Numbered from the stretch's first letter, positions 1 through 5,925 are shown. The stretch: 6,191 nucleotides of DNA from Proteobacteria bacterium UBA6729 (GCA_002454015.1 DKIB01000017.1:1536-7726), one strand, 5' to 3'. Notes: generated from the letters alone by a model not told the origin. Numbers and translations: made by a program.

Positions 1-762
1 CCAGCAGCAGCGGGGGGTGCAGCGGGAACCGACGCCGGAGCACCGCCGACCCCGGAGGGGGCCACCCCGCCACCTGACAAGGTCGCGGTGGTCAAACCGG
101 CGGCACCCTGGCAGCCCATTTCCAGTGAACGTCCCTGTGAGGCCAGGCTGGCTGGATATGGCAAACGCGCCAAGGCGATATGCTATGACATCATCGGTGG
201 CAAGAGCACACGCGGCCCCCTGCTGGTGGTGATCCCGGTGGGTGGACCTGCCCCGCAGGGCTTTGCGATCAGCAAGTATGAGATCTCGGTGAATGACTAC
301 AACAAGTACTGCTTTTTCAGCAAGGTTTGCAGCCCCCTGCAACTGGACAAGGATCATCCGGTAGTGAACCTTTCCATTGCGCAGGTGGAGCAGTATGCGG
401 TCTGGCTTTCGGAGCGCACCGGCAAAAGCTATCGCCTGCCCACCGCCGACGAGTGGGTCTATGCGGCGGAGGCCGGGGGCAAGCAGCCACGGAGGGATTT
501 CAACTGCAGTGTGGTGCTGGGGGAGAAGAAGTTGAAGGGCACCGGCCTGGTCAGTGTCAAGAGCGGCCAATCCAATGGCTGGGGGCTGAGCAATTACATC
601 GGTAATGCCCAGGAATGGGTGCGGGCCGGGGGGGTGTTGAATGTCCGTGGCGGGGCCTATCAGGACCCGCTTTCCAATTGCAAGATCTCATTGTCACGGG
701 AACATGATGGTACCCCGGATGCACGGACCGGCTTTCGCCTGCTACGTGAGGAGACCGGCTGA
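1..762 (+). CDS. C-terminal part of a protein with an FGE-sulfatase (SUMF1/PvdO-like) domain
   Basis: The frame is open from the first base, so this is the last 253 residues of a longer protein; the GTG at 88 is only an internal codon. Residues 1-35 are a Pro/Ala/Gly-rich linker. The FGE-like fold follows at about 73-250: PLLVVIPVGG (74-83), GFAISKYEISVNDYNKYC (87-104), HPVVNLSIAQVEQYAVWL (119-136), YRLPTADEW (144-152), GNAQEWV (201-207, the usual GNVWEWV), VRGGAYQD (215-222) and GFRLLRE at the end. The family includes enzymes that convert a sulfatase Cys to formylglycine, but many bacterial members are non-enzymatic modules attached to Ser/Thr kinases or other domains. Here I see no clear catalytic Cys pair, so an enzymatic role is doubtful. 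The linker suggests a multidomain protein, possibly a kinase fusion (inference; the N-terminus is not visible). The small membrane-protein gene starts 49 nt after the stop. Confidence 0.85.
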   Translation, partial: PAAAGGAAGTDAGAPPTPEGATPPPDKVAVVKPAAPWQPISSERPCEARLAGYGKRAKAICYDIIGGKSTRGPLLVVIPVGGPAPQGFAISKYEISVNDYNKYCFFSKVCSPLQLDKDHPVVNLSIAQVEQYAVWLSERTGKSYRLPTADEWVYAAEAGGKQPRRDFNCSVVLGEKKLKGTGLVSVKSGQSNGWGLSNYIGNAQEWVRAGGVLNVRGGAYQDPLSNCKISLSREHDGTPDARTGFRLLREETG

Positions 763-811
763 GCCGTGGCAGCACGATGAGCTGGCGGACAGCTGAGCCG
801 GGAACCGCATC

Positions 812-1165
812 GTGAGAAAGAGTTTGTATGAACTGAGTCGCCTGCATGCCGGTGGCCTGCTCAGCCGGGAGGATTATCTGGAAACCCGGCGGGCATTGCT
901 GGTGGATATATTGTCAGGGCGACAGCCACTGGAGGAGCGCCACTACCCGACATTGAGTTCCCCACAGGACTCCACGGTGCACTATACGAGTACCGACATT
1001 CAGGCGCAACGCCGGGATGCGCGACTGCAATACAAACGTATCCAGGAATTTCGGGACTACGCCCGCACCATGCGCCACGCCCGCCGCGTCAAACTGTTGC
1101 GCATAATGGCTGCAGTATTGCTGGTGCTGGGGGTGGCAGGTAGCTATGTCTGGACACAGTGGTAG
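812..1165 (+). CDS. Small protein with SHOCT-like N-terminus and one C-terminal membrane segment
   Basis: 117 aa. An in-frame TGA at 794-796 leaves GTG 812 as the only reasonable start; GGGA at 800-803 is a weak ribosome binding site 8 nt away. Residues 5-33 (LYELSRLHAGGLLSREDYLETRRALL) resemble the short SHOCT-type helical motif (leucine-rich helix, G-x-hydrophobic-S-x-E-[ED]-Y, then R/L-rich helix). A charged, Arg-rich stretch follows (about 65-97), then one hydrophobic helix (LLRIMAAVLLVLGVAGSYVW) ending at the C-terminus. That layout predicts a tail-anchored inner-membrane protein with its bulk in the cytoplasm, the basic residues before the helix fitting the positive-inside rule. It lies between the FGE-like gene and the ubiG-like gene and overlaps the latter by 20 nt, so the three are probably cotranscribed. 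I do not recognise the family beyond the weak SHOCT resemblance; function unknown. Confidence 0.75.
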   Translation: MRKSLYELSRLHAGGLLSREDYLETRRALLVDILSGRQPLEERHYPTLSSPQDSTVHYTSTDIQAQRRDARLQYKRIQEFRDYARTMRHARRVKLLRIMAAVLLVLGVAGSYVWTQW

Positions 1166-1886
1166 TCCCGAGCCGCAGGCAGAGGAATGCTATGCAGACT
1201 CCACCACCGCAGACTGGTGGGAACCACGGGGCCGCTTCAGTGCACTGCAGGTTCTGAATCCACTACGCCTGGCCTGTGTACGGCACTACGCCGACGGCAT
1301 AGCGGGCAAGTCGGTACTGGATACCGGCTGCGGGGGCGGTTTGCTGGCAGAGGCCATGGCCCTGCAGGGAGCCCGGGTTACCGGACTGGATATCGCCGCA
1401 GGTGCCATAGCCGCCGCCGTTGCCCATGCCCCGCCCGGATTGGCGCTGGAATATGTGCAAAGCGATGTGCAGCAATATCTGACCGGGCACCCGGAGCACC
1501 GCTTTGATGTGGTGGTGTGCATGGAACTGCTGGAGCATGTGGCAGACCCCGGCGCGCTGGTGCAGTCCTGCCGACAGGCCCTGGCCCCGGGGGGCACCGT
1601 GCTCTTCTCCACCCTGAACCGCAGTCCGGTAGCCTATCTGGCAGCGATTGTCGGGGCTGAGTATCTGTTCGGTCTGGTGCCCATGGGCACCCATGACTAT
1701 CAGCGCTTTCTGCGTCCCGCAGAACTGGCCGCCATGGTGCACAACACCGGTATGCAGGTGCTGGACATACGGGGTATCGTCTGGTTCCCGTTGCTGCGCC
1801 GTGCCAGTCTGTGTACGCGACCCGCGGTAAATTACCTGCTGGCGGCGACGTTACCGAAGCTCGCCGGGGCGGGTCAGGGCCAGTAG
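1146..1886 (+). CDS. ubiG: UbiG-like SAM-dependent O-methyltransferase (ubiquinone biosynthesis)
   Basis: 246 aa; E. coli UbiG is 240. UbiG performs both O-methylations of ubiquinone synthesis using S-adenosylmethionine. Family landmarks are all present in order: WWEPRGRF and LNPLRL (24-42, matching WWDLEGEF...INPLRL), SAM motif I VLDTGCGGGLLAE (57-69), GLD (80-82, acidic ribose binder), VVCMELLEHVADP (123-135), FSTLNRS (154-160), VGAEYLFGLVPMGTHD (169-184) and the C-terminal VNYLL (228-232). The N-terminal 20 residues diverge from E. coli and the protein carries about a dozen extra residues after VNYLL. ATG 1146 lies inside the preceding gene (20-nt overlap), with AGGT at 1138-1141 as a plausible ribosome binding site. 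The 3' end overlaps sixA on the other strand by 36 nt. A related methyltransferase acting on another substrate cannot be excluded, but the motif match is close. Confidence 0.87.
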   Translation: MSGHSGSPEPQAEECYADSTTADWWEPRGRFSALQVLNPLRLACVRHYADGIAGKSVLDTGCGGGLLAEAMALQGARVTGLDIAAGAIAAAVAHAPPGLALEYVQSDVQQYLTGHPEHRFDVVVCMELLEHVADPGALVQSCRQALAPGGTVLFSTLNRSPVAYLAAIVGAEYLFGLVPMGTHDYQRFLRPAELAAMVHNTGMQVLDIRGIVWFPLLRRASLCTRPAVNYLLAATLPKLAGAGQGQ

Positions 1887-2357
1887 CCGGGCGCAACCGG
1901 GCGGCAACTCCAGCCAGTCCTCCGGCATACGCAGCTGCGCCAGTGTGGCGGTAGGCAGTCGGTTGCCGTCAGCCGGGCAGGGCACCTCCGTGCAGAGCTG
2001 GAGCAACAGCCCCTCCAGTCCGGGGTTATGCCCGATCAGCAACACCCGGGCCGGGCTGCTGGCGGCATGACGGGCCAGCACCTCCAGCAGTGTGGACGGG
2101 GTGGCATTGTAGAGTGCATCGTCCAGTTGGGGTGGGCTGCCCTGCATTGCCTCCACGACCCGCGCAGCGCTGTCGGCGGCGCGGCGGGCAGGTGAACTCA
2201 GTACCAGATCAGGACACCGATCCCGGGCCTTGAGCCATGCCCCCACGGCACGGGTATCGTTGTAACCCCGCCGGGTCAGGGGGCGCTCATAATCAGCCAT
2301 CGTCGTCCCCCGGTCAGACTTGCCATGGCGCAACAGCAGCAGTTCGCGTGATGCCAT
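1851..2357 (-). CDS. sixA: SixA-type phosphohistidine phosphatase
   Basis: 168 aa (E. coli SixA is 161). Histidine phosphatase superfamily, small cytoplasmic form. LLLLRHGKSD (6-15) holds the RHG signature with His11 as the phospho-accepting residue. RPLTRRG (25-31) and LSSPARRAADSA (53-64) are the characteristic SixA follow-on motifs, and LIGHNPGLE (107-115) supplies the second catalytic His (110). In E. coli, SixA removes phosphate from His residues of phosphotransfer proteins (ArcB HPt domain, nitrogen-PTS NPr). The start chosen is ATG 2357, 2 nt after the pap stop, because AGGTG (2364-2368) lies 6 nt upstream and the RHG motif is then near the N-terminus as usual; GTG 2366 would add three residues and overlap pap by 7 nt. 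It is the last gene of the five-gene run; its 3' end overlaps the ubiG-like gene and no terminator is seen. Confidence 0.88.
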   Translation of the reverse strand: MASRELLLLRHGKSDRGTTMADYERPLTRRGYNDTRAVGAWLKARDRCPDLVLSSPARRAADSAARVVEAMQGSPPQLDDALYNATPSTLLEVLARHAASSPARVLLIGHNPGLEGLLLQLCTEVPCPADGNRLPTATLAQLRMPEDWLELPPGCARLLALTRPGELR

Positions 2358-2359
2358 GA

Positions 2360-3844
2360 CTAGCACCTGCGGAGGTGTAGACGCAGGTGTTGGCAGACCG
2401 TGCGGAGCACCTTGATGCGGGCATAACGTTTGTCATTGGCTGCCACCAGGACCCACGGCGCAACATGGGTGCCGGTCCGTTCGAACATCTCATGGGCTGC
2501 CAGACGGTAGTCGCGGCCGCGGTCCCGGTTGCGCCAGTCCTCCTCCGTCAGCTTCCAGCGCTTGTGCGGGGTCTGCTGGCGTGACTCAAAGCGTGCCGCC
2601 TGCTCCTCCTGTCCGATATGCAGCCAGAACTTCAGCACCAGTATACCGGCCTCACTGAGTTGTGACTCAAAGGCATTGATCTCTGCGTAGGCGCGGCGCC
2701 ACTCCTGTGGGGCAGCAAGCTGTTCAATCCTCTCCACCAGCACCCGACCGTACCAGCTGCGATCAAAGATGGTGAGCTGACCCGCCCGGGACAACTGTCG
2801 CCAGAAGCGCCAGAGATAGTGTTGAGCCCGCTCTTCCTCAGTGGGTGCGGCAATGGGTGTCACCCGCACGTGGCGGATATCCAGGGCGGATACCAGACGT
2901 CGTATGGCACCACCCTTGCCGGCAGCATCCGCACCCTCAAACACCAGCACGGCGGAGAGCCCGGCCTCCACGGCCCTGCGTTGCAGGCGATGCAGTTGCC
3001 CCTGATAGCGCAGCAGCAGCCGATTGTAGCGGCGTTTGGACAGACGTTTGTCCAGATTGAGGTGGTCCAGCAGGGTCATTTGCGTATTCGTTGCCGGATA
3101 CACCACAGGCGTGTCCTCCGCATTGCTGGCAACCACGGTACGACGTTGTCGTATCGCATCACGCAGCAGGGTGCCTGTGGTCAGGGAGCGGTAGGCCGGG
3201 TCCTGCCCTTCCACAATATGCCAGCGCGCAGCCCCGGTACTGGTCCGCATGATCAGGCGTTCCGCAGCGATGATGAAGCGATCATAGCGCCGCCAGTTTT
3301 TCCAGTCCCGCTTGCCCACGCGCCAGCCATGCAACGGATCCTTGCCCAGGGTACGCAGACGTTGTTTTTGTGCCTGGTGACTCAGGTGCATCCAGTACTT
3401 GATGATCAGCGCGCCATCATCGGTCAGGGTGCGTTCAAAGTTGACGATCTGGTCCAGCCTTTCATCAAACCTGGCCAGACTGATCTTGCGGTATACACGC
3501 TGCAGCAGGGGTTCCGAGTACCAGGCACTCATGAACAGCCCGAGTGCACCGCGCGGTGGCAGGTCACGCCAGTATTTCCAGAAGGTCGGGCGTTCGCATT
3601 CCTCCTCCGAGGCCGGGCCGTAGGCATTGCAACGCAGCCAGCGCGGGTCCATCCATGCGTTCAGCAGATTCACCGTATCCCCCTTGCCAGCCCCGTCCAC
3701 CCCCGCAAACAACGCCAGTACGGCGAAGTCACGCTGTTGGGTCAGCAGCCGTTGTTCCTGCAGCAGTTCCTCACGCAGCACCTCGGCCTGGTCCTTGAAG
3801 TCCGCAGCACAGACCCGGTGCCCCAACTCTGCGGTCTGGAACAT
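2360..3844 (-). CDS. pap: Polyphosphate:AMP phosphotransferase (two-domain PPK2, class II)
   Basis: 494 aa from ATG 3844. The enzyme transfers phosphate from polyphosphate to AMP, giving ADP; cytoplasmic. Two PPK2 domains sit in tandem. N-terminal domain: Walker A GVDGAGKGD (48-56), then FMSAWYSEPL (104-113), where the catalytic DR pair of the Walker-B-like motif is replaced. C-terminal domain: Walker A EGADAAGKGG (303-312), AAPTEEERAQ (332-341), TIFDRSWYGRVLVERIE (358-374) and TEEDWRNRD (433-441). This is the known class II arrangement (as in Pseudomonas PA3455): a degenerate N-terminal copy and an intact C-terminal copy. MFQTAELGH matches the usual MFESAE start, so ATG 3844 is preferred over GTG 3859, which would add five residues and overlap the pqqB stop by 4 nt. 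It lies 11 nt after pqqB and 2 nt before sixA. Production of ADP from AMP could couple polyphosphate stores to energy charge. Confidence 0.92.
   Translation of the reverse strand: MFQTAELGHRVCAADFKDQAEVLREELLQEQRLLTQQRDFAVLALFAGVDGAGKGDTVNLLNAWMDPRWLRCNAYGPASEEECERPTFWKYWRDLPPRGALGLFMSAWYSEPLLQRVYRKISLARFDERLDQIVNFERTLTDDGALIIKYWMHLSHQAQKQRLRTLGKDPLHGWRVGKRDWKNWRRYDRFIIAAERLIMRTSTGAARWHIVEGQDPAYRSLTTGTLLRDAIRQRRTVVASNAEDTPVVYPATNTQMTLLDHLNLDKRLSKRRYNRLLLRYQGQLHRLQRRAVEAGLSAVLVFEGADAAGKGGAIRRLVSALDIRHVRVTPIAAPTEEERAQHYLWRFWRQLSRAGQLTIFDRSWYGRVLVERIEQLAAPQEWRRAYAEINAFESQLSEAGILVLKFWLHIGQEEQAARFESRQQTPHKRWKLTEEDWRNRDRGRDYRLAAHEMFERTGTHVAPWVLVAANDKRYARIKVLRTVCQHLRLHLRRC
2364..2368 (-). promoter_or_regulatory. 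Ribosome binding site for sixA
   Basis: AGGTG on the minus strand, 6 nt before ATG 2357, embedded in the last codons of pap. It decides between ATG 2357 and the in-frame GTG 2366, which would overlap this site. Confidence 0.5.
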
Positions 3845-3855
3845 GCCCGTCTCAT

Positions 3856-4788
3856 TCACGGCGTCAACTCGATAACCATGCCGTCATACGACACCTCCCA
3901 GCCGGCCTGCTCAACCTCCCGGCGTTCCGGACTGTGTTCCAGCAGCACCGGGTTGGTGGTGTTGATATGGATCAGGATCTTGCGGGCGACATCCAGTCCG
4001 GCGAAGGCCTGCAGGGTGCCGTTCGGCCCGGACAGGCTGATATGCCCCATCCGGGCACCGGTCTTTACCCCCACCCCGTCGCGGATCATCTCATCATCCT
4101 GCCAGAGGGTGCCATCAAAGAACACCAGCGGAGCCCCCCGCAGGCGCTCTGCCAGGGTAGCCGGGAGCTCGGCACAGCCGGGCACATAGTAAAAATGTTC
4201 ACCGCCCGCCGCCCGTACCTCCAGCGCGATGGTGTCCCCCGCCTCCGTGCCCAGATTCTTGCCCCGGGCCGGGTCCTCCAGCCACAGCGCAACCTTGCCG
4301 GGTACCGCGAAGGGCACCACCTCCAGTCCCGCCGGGGAGCCATCCGGCAGTTGCAGGGCCAGCGGGCTCTCCAGCTGCATGGGCACCCGCCTCACAAACT
4401 GCGGATTCAGCACATTGAATATCGAATTGGCGGCCAGCACATCCAGCACACGCTGCGTACCGTACAGGCTCAGCGGCTGGGACTCACGCAGGTTCAACAG
4501 CCCGGCCACATGGTCCACATCCGCATTGGTCAGCACCGCCCCCTGGATGGGCGAGCAACGCAGTGCCCCCCCGGCTGGGGGTTGCAGGGCAGGGGTGAGC
4601 TCGATCTGCCTGCGCAGATCCGGGGAGGCATTGCACAGGAACCAGTGCGTGCCATCCGCGCTCACCGCAATGGAAGACTGGGTGCGTGCCTGCGCCTCTC
4701 CATTCCGCGCCTTGCGACTGTTGGGATGATTGCAGTTCCACTGCGGGTAGCCACCCCCCGCCGCCGCACCCAGCACCTGAATCCTCAT
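3856..4788 (-). CDS. pqqB: PqqB, PQQ biosynthesis protein (metallo-beta-lactamase fold), with altered N-terminal Cys motif
   Basis: 310 aa; family members are about 300-308. PqqB has a metallo-beta-lactamase fold and has been reported to act as an iron-dependent hydroxylase of the tyrosine intermediate derived from PqqA. Diagnostic motifs run the full length: IQVLGAAAGGGYPQWNCN (3-20), ARTQSSIAVS (34-43), NASPDLRRQI (53-62), LTNADVDHVAGLLNLRE (86-102, the family's modified metal motif), VPGKVALWLED (162-172), YVPGC (201-205), FDGTLWQDDEMIRDGVG (224-240), TGARMGHI (243-250) and ILIHINTTNPVL (271-282). Oddity: the usual Cys-x-Cys-x2-Cys after the first motif is Cys19-x-His21-x2-Ser24. ATG 4788 is the start because family members begin MxIQVLG; a longer frame to 4896 would lie inside moaE. 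ATGA couples it to the moaE stop. No pqqA, C, D or E is in the operon. Confidence 0.9.
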   Translation of the reverse strand: MRIQVLGAAAGGGYPQWNCNHPNSRKARNGEAQARTQSSIAVSADGTHWFLCNASPDLRRQIELTPALQPPAGGALRCSPIQGAVLTNADVDHVAGLLNLRESQPLSLYGTQRVLDVLAANSIFNVLNPQFVRRVPMQLESPLALQLPDGSPAGLEVVPFAVPGKVALWLEDPARGKNLGTEAGDTIALEVRAAGGEHFYYVPGCAELPATLAERLRGAPLVFFDGTLWQDDEMIRDGVGVKTGARMGHISLSGPNGTLQAFAGLDVARKILIHINTTNPVLLEHSPERREVEQAGWEVSYDGMVIELTP

Positions 4789-5219
4789 GCCGCCACCCCG
4801 GATCGGGGAGGCGGCACCCAGCGTGCGCCAGCCGGGGTGTATTCCTTCTTCCAGAAGGTGACCGAGGTCTTCAGGGTCTCCAGCATATAACGGCACGCCT
4901 GGAACGCCGCCGCCCGGTGTGCAGACCAGCTCGCAACCAGCACAATGGTCTCACCCGGCAGCACCGTCCCCACCCGATGCAGCAACAGCACATGCTGTAT
5001 GTCATAGCGCTGCACCGCCTCCTCAGCCAGTTCCTGCAACTGACGCTCCGTCATGCCCGGATAATGCTCCAGCTCCATCCGCTCCACCGCATGCGCTCCC
5101 CGCATGGCCCCGGTGAACAACGCACAGGCCCCCCAGCTGCCAGGCTCCAGTGCCGCCTCAAAGGCCGCCACCTCAGGGCAGGCAGCATAACGCCCGGGAC
5201 GCAGACCCGTGTGGATCAT
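4785..5219 (-). CDS. moaE: Molybdopterin synthase catalytic (large) subunit MoaE
   Basis: 144 aa (E. coli MoaE 150). With two thiocarboxylated MoaD subunits it converts cyclic pyranopterin monophosphate to molybdopterin, in the cytoplasm. Family motifs: GACALFTGAMRG (30-41), MELEHYPGMTERQL (48-61), LLLHRVGTVLPGE (78-90), SAHRAAAFQACRYMLETLK (99-117) and FWKKEYTPAGARWV (122-135). Lys117 and Lys124 correspond to the two conserved catalytic/substrate lysines of E. coli MoaE (LKTRAPFWKRE). The E. coli sequence LEHYPGMTE is matched exactly, so identity is secure. Start ATG 5217-5219 overlaps the moaD stop as ATGA, and the stop overlaps the pqqB start in the same way, indicating translational coupling on both sides. 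The short C-terminal tail is Pro/Arg-rich and lacks the longer E. coli extension. Confidence 0.95.
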   Translation of the reverse strand: MIHTGLRPGRYAACPEVAAFEAALEPGSWGACALFTGAMRGAHAVERMELEHYPGMTERQLQELAEEAVQRYDIQHVLLLHRVGTVLPGETIVLVASWSAHRAAAFQACRYMLETLKTSVTFWKKEYTPAGARWVPPPRSGVAA

Positions 5220-5443
5220 CCGCCCGTCATCGGTGGAAAAAAAGCCACCTCATCTCCATCCTGCACACAGCTCTGCGGCGAGACCAGCCGCTGATTGACA
5301 GCCACCATAATCTGCTCAGGCCAAGACTCCCCCACAGCCAGCCTCCACAGCTCCTGTGCACTGAGCTCACCACGGGCCTCCAGCTGGTCGCCCTCACGCC
5401 CCAGACGCTCCCGCAGCGCTGCAAAGTAGCGTACGCAAATCAT
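5216..5443 (-). CDS. moaD: Molybdopterin synthase sulfur carrier (small) subunit MoaD
   Basis: 75 aa (E. coli MoaD 81). Ubiquitin-like beta-grasp protein whose C-terminal Gly is adenylated by MoeB and thiocarboxylated, then donates sulfur inside MoaE. MICVRYFAALRERLG (1-15) and the C-terminus QDGDEVAFFPPMTGG (61-75) closely match E. coli (TDGDEVAFFPPVTGG), ending in the required Gly-Gly; AVNQRLVS (48-55) is also typical. ATG 5441-5443 is chosen because the protein then starts at the first beta strand like its homologues. ATG 5453-5455 is in frame, four codons upstream, with a G-rich stretch before it, and is a possible alternative. This is the first gene of the leftward operon; no moaA, moaB or moaC is in the window. 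Confidence 0.93.
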   Translation of the reverse strand: MICVRYFAALRERLGREGDQLEARGELSAQELWRLAVGESWPEQIMVAVNQRLVSPQSCVQDGDEVAFFPPMTGG

Positions 5444-5462
5444 GGCCCCAAACATACCCCCG

Positions 5463-5483
5463 GGGCTTCCCGAATGCAAGCCC
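5463..5483 (-). promoter_or_regulatory. Hairpin in the moaD leader next to the start region
   Basis: On the minus strand GGGCTT (5483-5478) and AAGCCC (5468-5463) can form a 6-bp stem with a 9-nt loop. The stem ends a few bases before a G-rich stretch that could serve as the moaD ribosome binding site, so folding could affect moaD translation. A six-pair stem in GC-rich DNA can arise by chance; no known riboswitch pattern was recognised. Confidence 0.25.
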
Positions 5484-5652
5484 GGCCCCCTCTGCGTCGA
5501 TACCAGGGCAATGCCTCCTGCCAGTGCAAGGGGGTAATGCCAGAGGGAGCACAGGTGTCAGGGAGATGCATCGTTTGGGGAGAGTTGAGAGGCCAGATGA
5601 GCCAGCGATGGAGACCTTCTGGAAGGCCGGAGTGCCCCCCTGTCGGCAGAGA

Positions 5653-5670
5653 AAGGCGGCCACCCGCCTT
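5653..5670 (-). terminator. Weak candidate leftward terminator hairpin
   Basis: AAGGCGG (5653-5659) and CCGCCTT (5664-5670) form a perfect 7-bp stem with a 4-nt loop. On the minus strand the stem is followed by TCTCT (giving TTTCTCT with the last stem bases), a poor U-tract; on the plus strand it is followed by C residues. It could stop leftward transcripts entering from the mod side, or act in a long moaD leader. Speculative. Confidence 0.3.
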
Positions 5671-5785
5671 CCCCTGCCTGGGGATTCAACCTCCCTCAAC
5701 AGGAGCCTTGCGGTCCCTCAGGGCGGCATTTCCGCAGTGCACCGGGAGCAGATGTTCCAGTGCTGCGTTGAGGAGACTCAGGGGC

Positions 5786-5814
5786 TTGAAAAGTGAAAGA
5801 ATTGAGTCTACACT
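5786..5814 (+). promoter_or_regulatory. Sigma-70-like promoter candidate for the mod gene
   Basis: TTGAAA (5786-5791, 5 of 6 to TTGACA), a 17-nt spacer, then TACACT (5809-5814, 4 of 6 to TATAAT). It points towards the mod gene and sits where the composition becomes AT-richer. Transcription would begin near 5821, leaving a leader of about 105 nt before ATG 5926. A second TATAGT at 5871-5876 has no good -35 partner at normal spacing. Confidence 0.4.
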
Positions 5815-5925
5815 ACACGGTCACAGGGAAGATCCTCTGGTCTTGCGGAAACCACTGACAATACAAGGGTTATAGTGACTTCTCCTTCTTTTATCAGTGT
5901 TGGCGCAAGAAATGCGGGCTAACCA

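Larger units (their letters stand above)
5444..5925. other. Divergent intergenic region between moaD and the mod gene
   Basis: 482 nt with no convincing gene. Open frames cross it on both strands, but their translations show no recognisable motifs and are composition-driven. The left two thirds are GC-rich like the moa operon; from about 5785 the composition drops (56 of 120 bases G/C over 5801-5920). It should carry the promoter of the leftward moaD operon, which I could not place, and the promoter of the rightward mod gene. Two hairpins and one promoter candidate are listed separately. No tRNA, inverted-repeat insertion-sequence ends or integration-site repeat was seen. Confidence 0.6.

Noticed and set aside
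2819..4189. A 456-codon open frame on the plus strand opposite pap and pqqB
   Set aside because: It lies wholly antisense to two clearly identified genes; its translation has no recognisable motifs and is rich in His, Pro, Gln and Arg, as expected from a mirrored frame in GC-rich DNA.
4789..4896. A 36-residue N-terminal extension of pqqB
   Set aside because: It lies inside the moaE reading region in another frame, and PqqB proteins start at the MxIQVLG motif, which corresponds to ATG 4788.
5450..5482. Minus-strand TTGCAT, 17 nt, TATGTT as a moaD promoter
   Set aside because: The -35 matches only 3 of 6 bases and transcription would start almost on the moaD start codon; too weak to annotate.
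5614..5625. A 12-nt match to the Phe-Trp-Lys region of moaE (complement of 4848-4859), raising the idea of a decayed moaE copy
   Set aside because: The flanking sequence does not continue the similarity in order, so it is most simply a chance match.
5793..5858. A 21-codon GTG-initiated open frame just inside the promoter candidate
   Set aside because: It overlaps the promoter spacer and -10, has no ribosome binding site and matches nothing I know; frames this short arise by chance.
5150..5875. A 241-codon open frame on the plus strand crossing moaE, moaD and the intergenic region
   Set aside because: It is antisense to moaD, lacks motifs and has low-complexity, Arg/Pro/Ser-rich composition; the part in the intergenic region shows no sign of selection that I can see.
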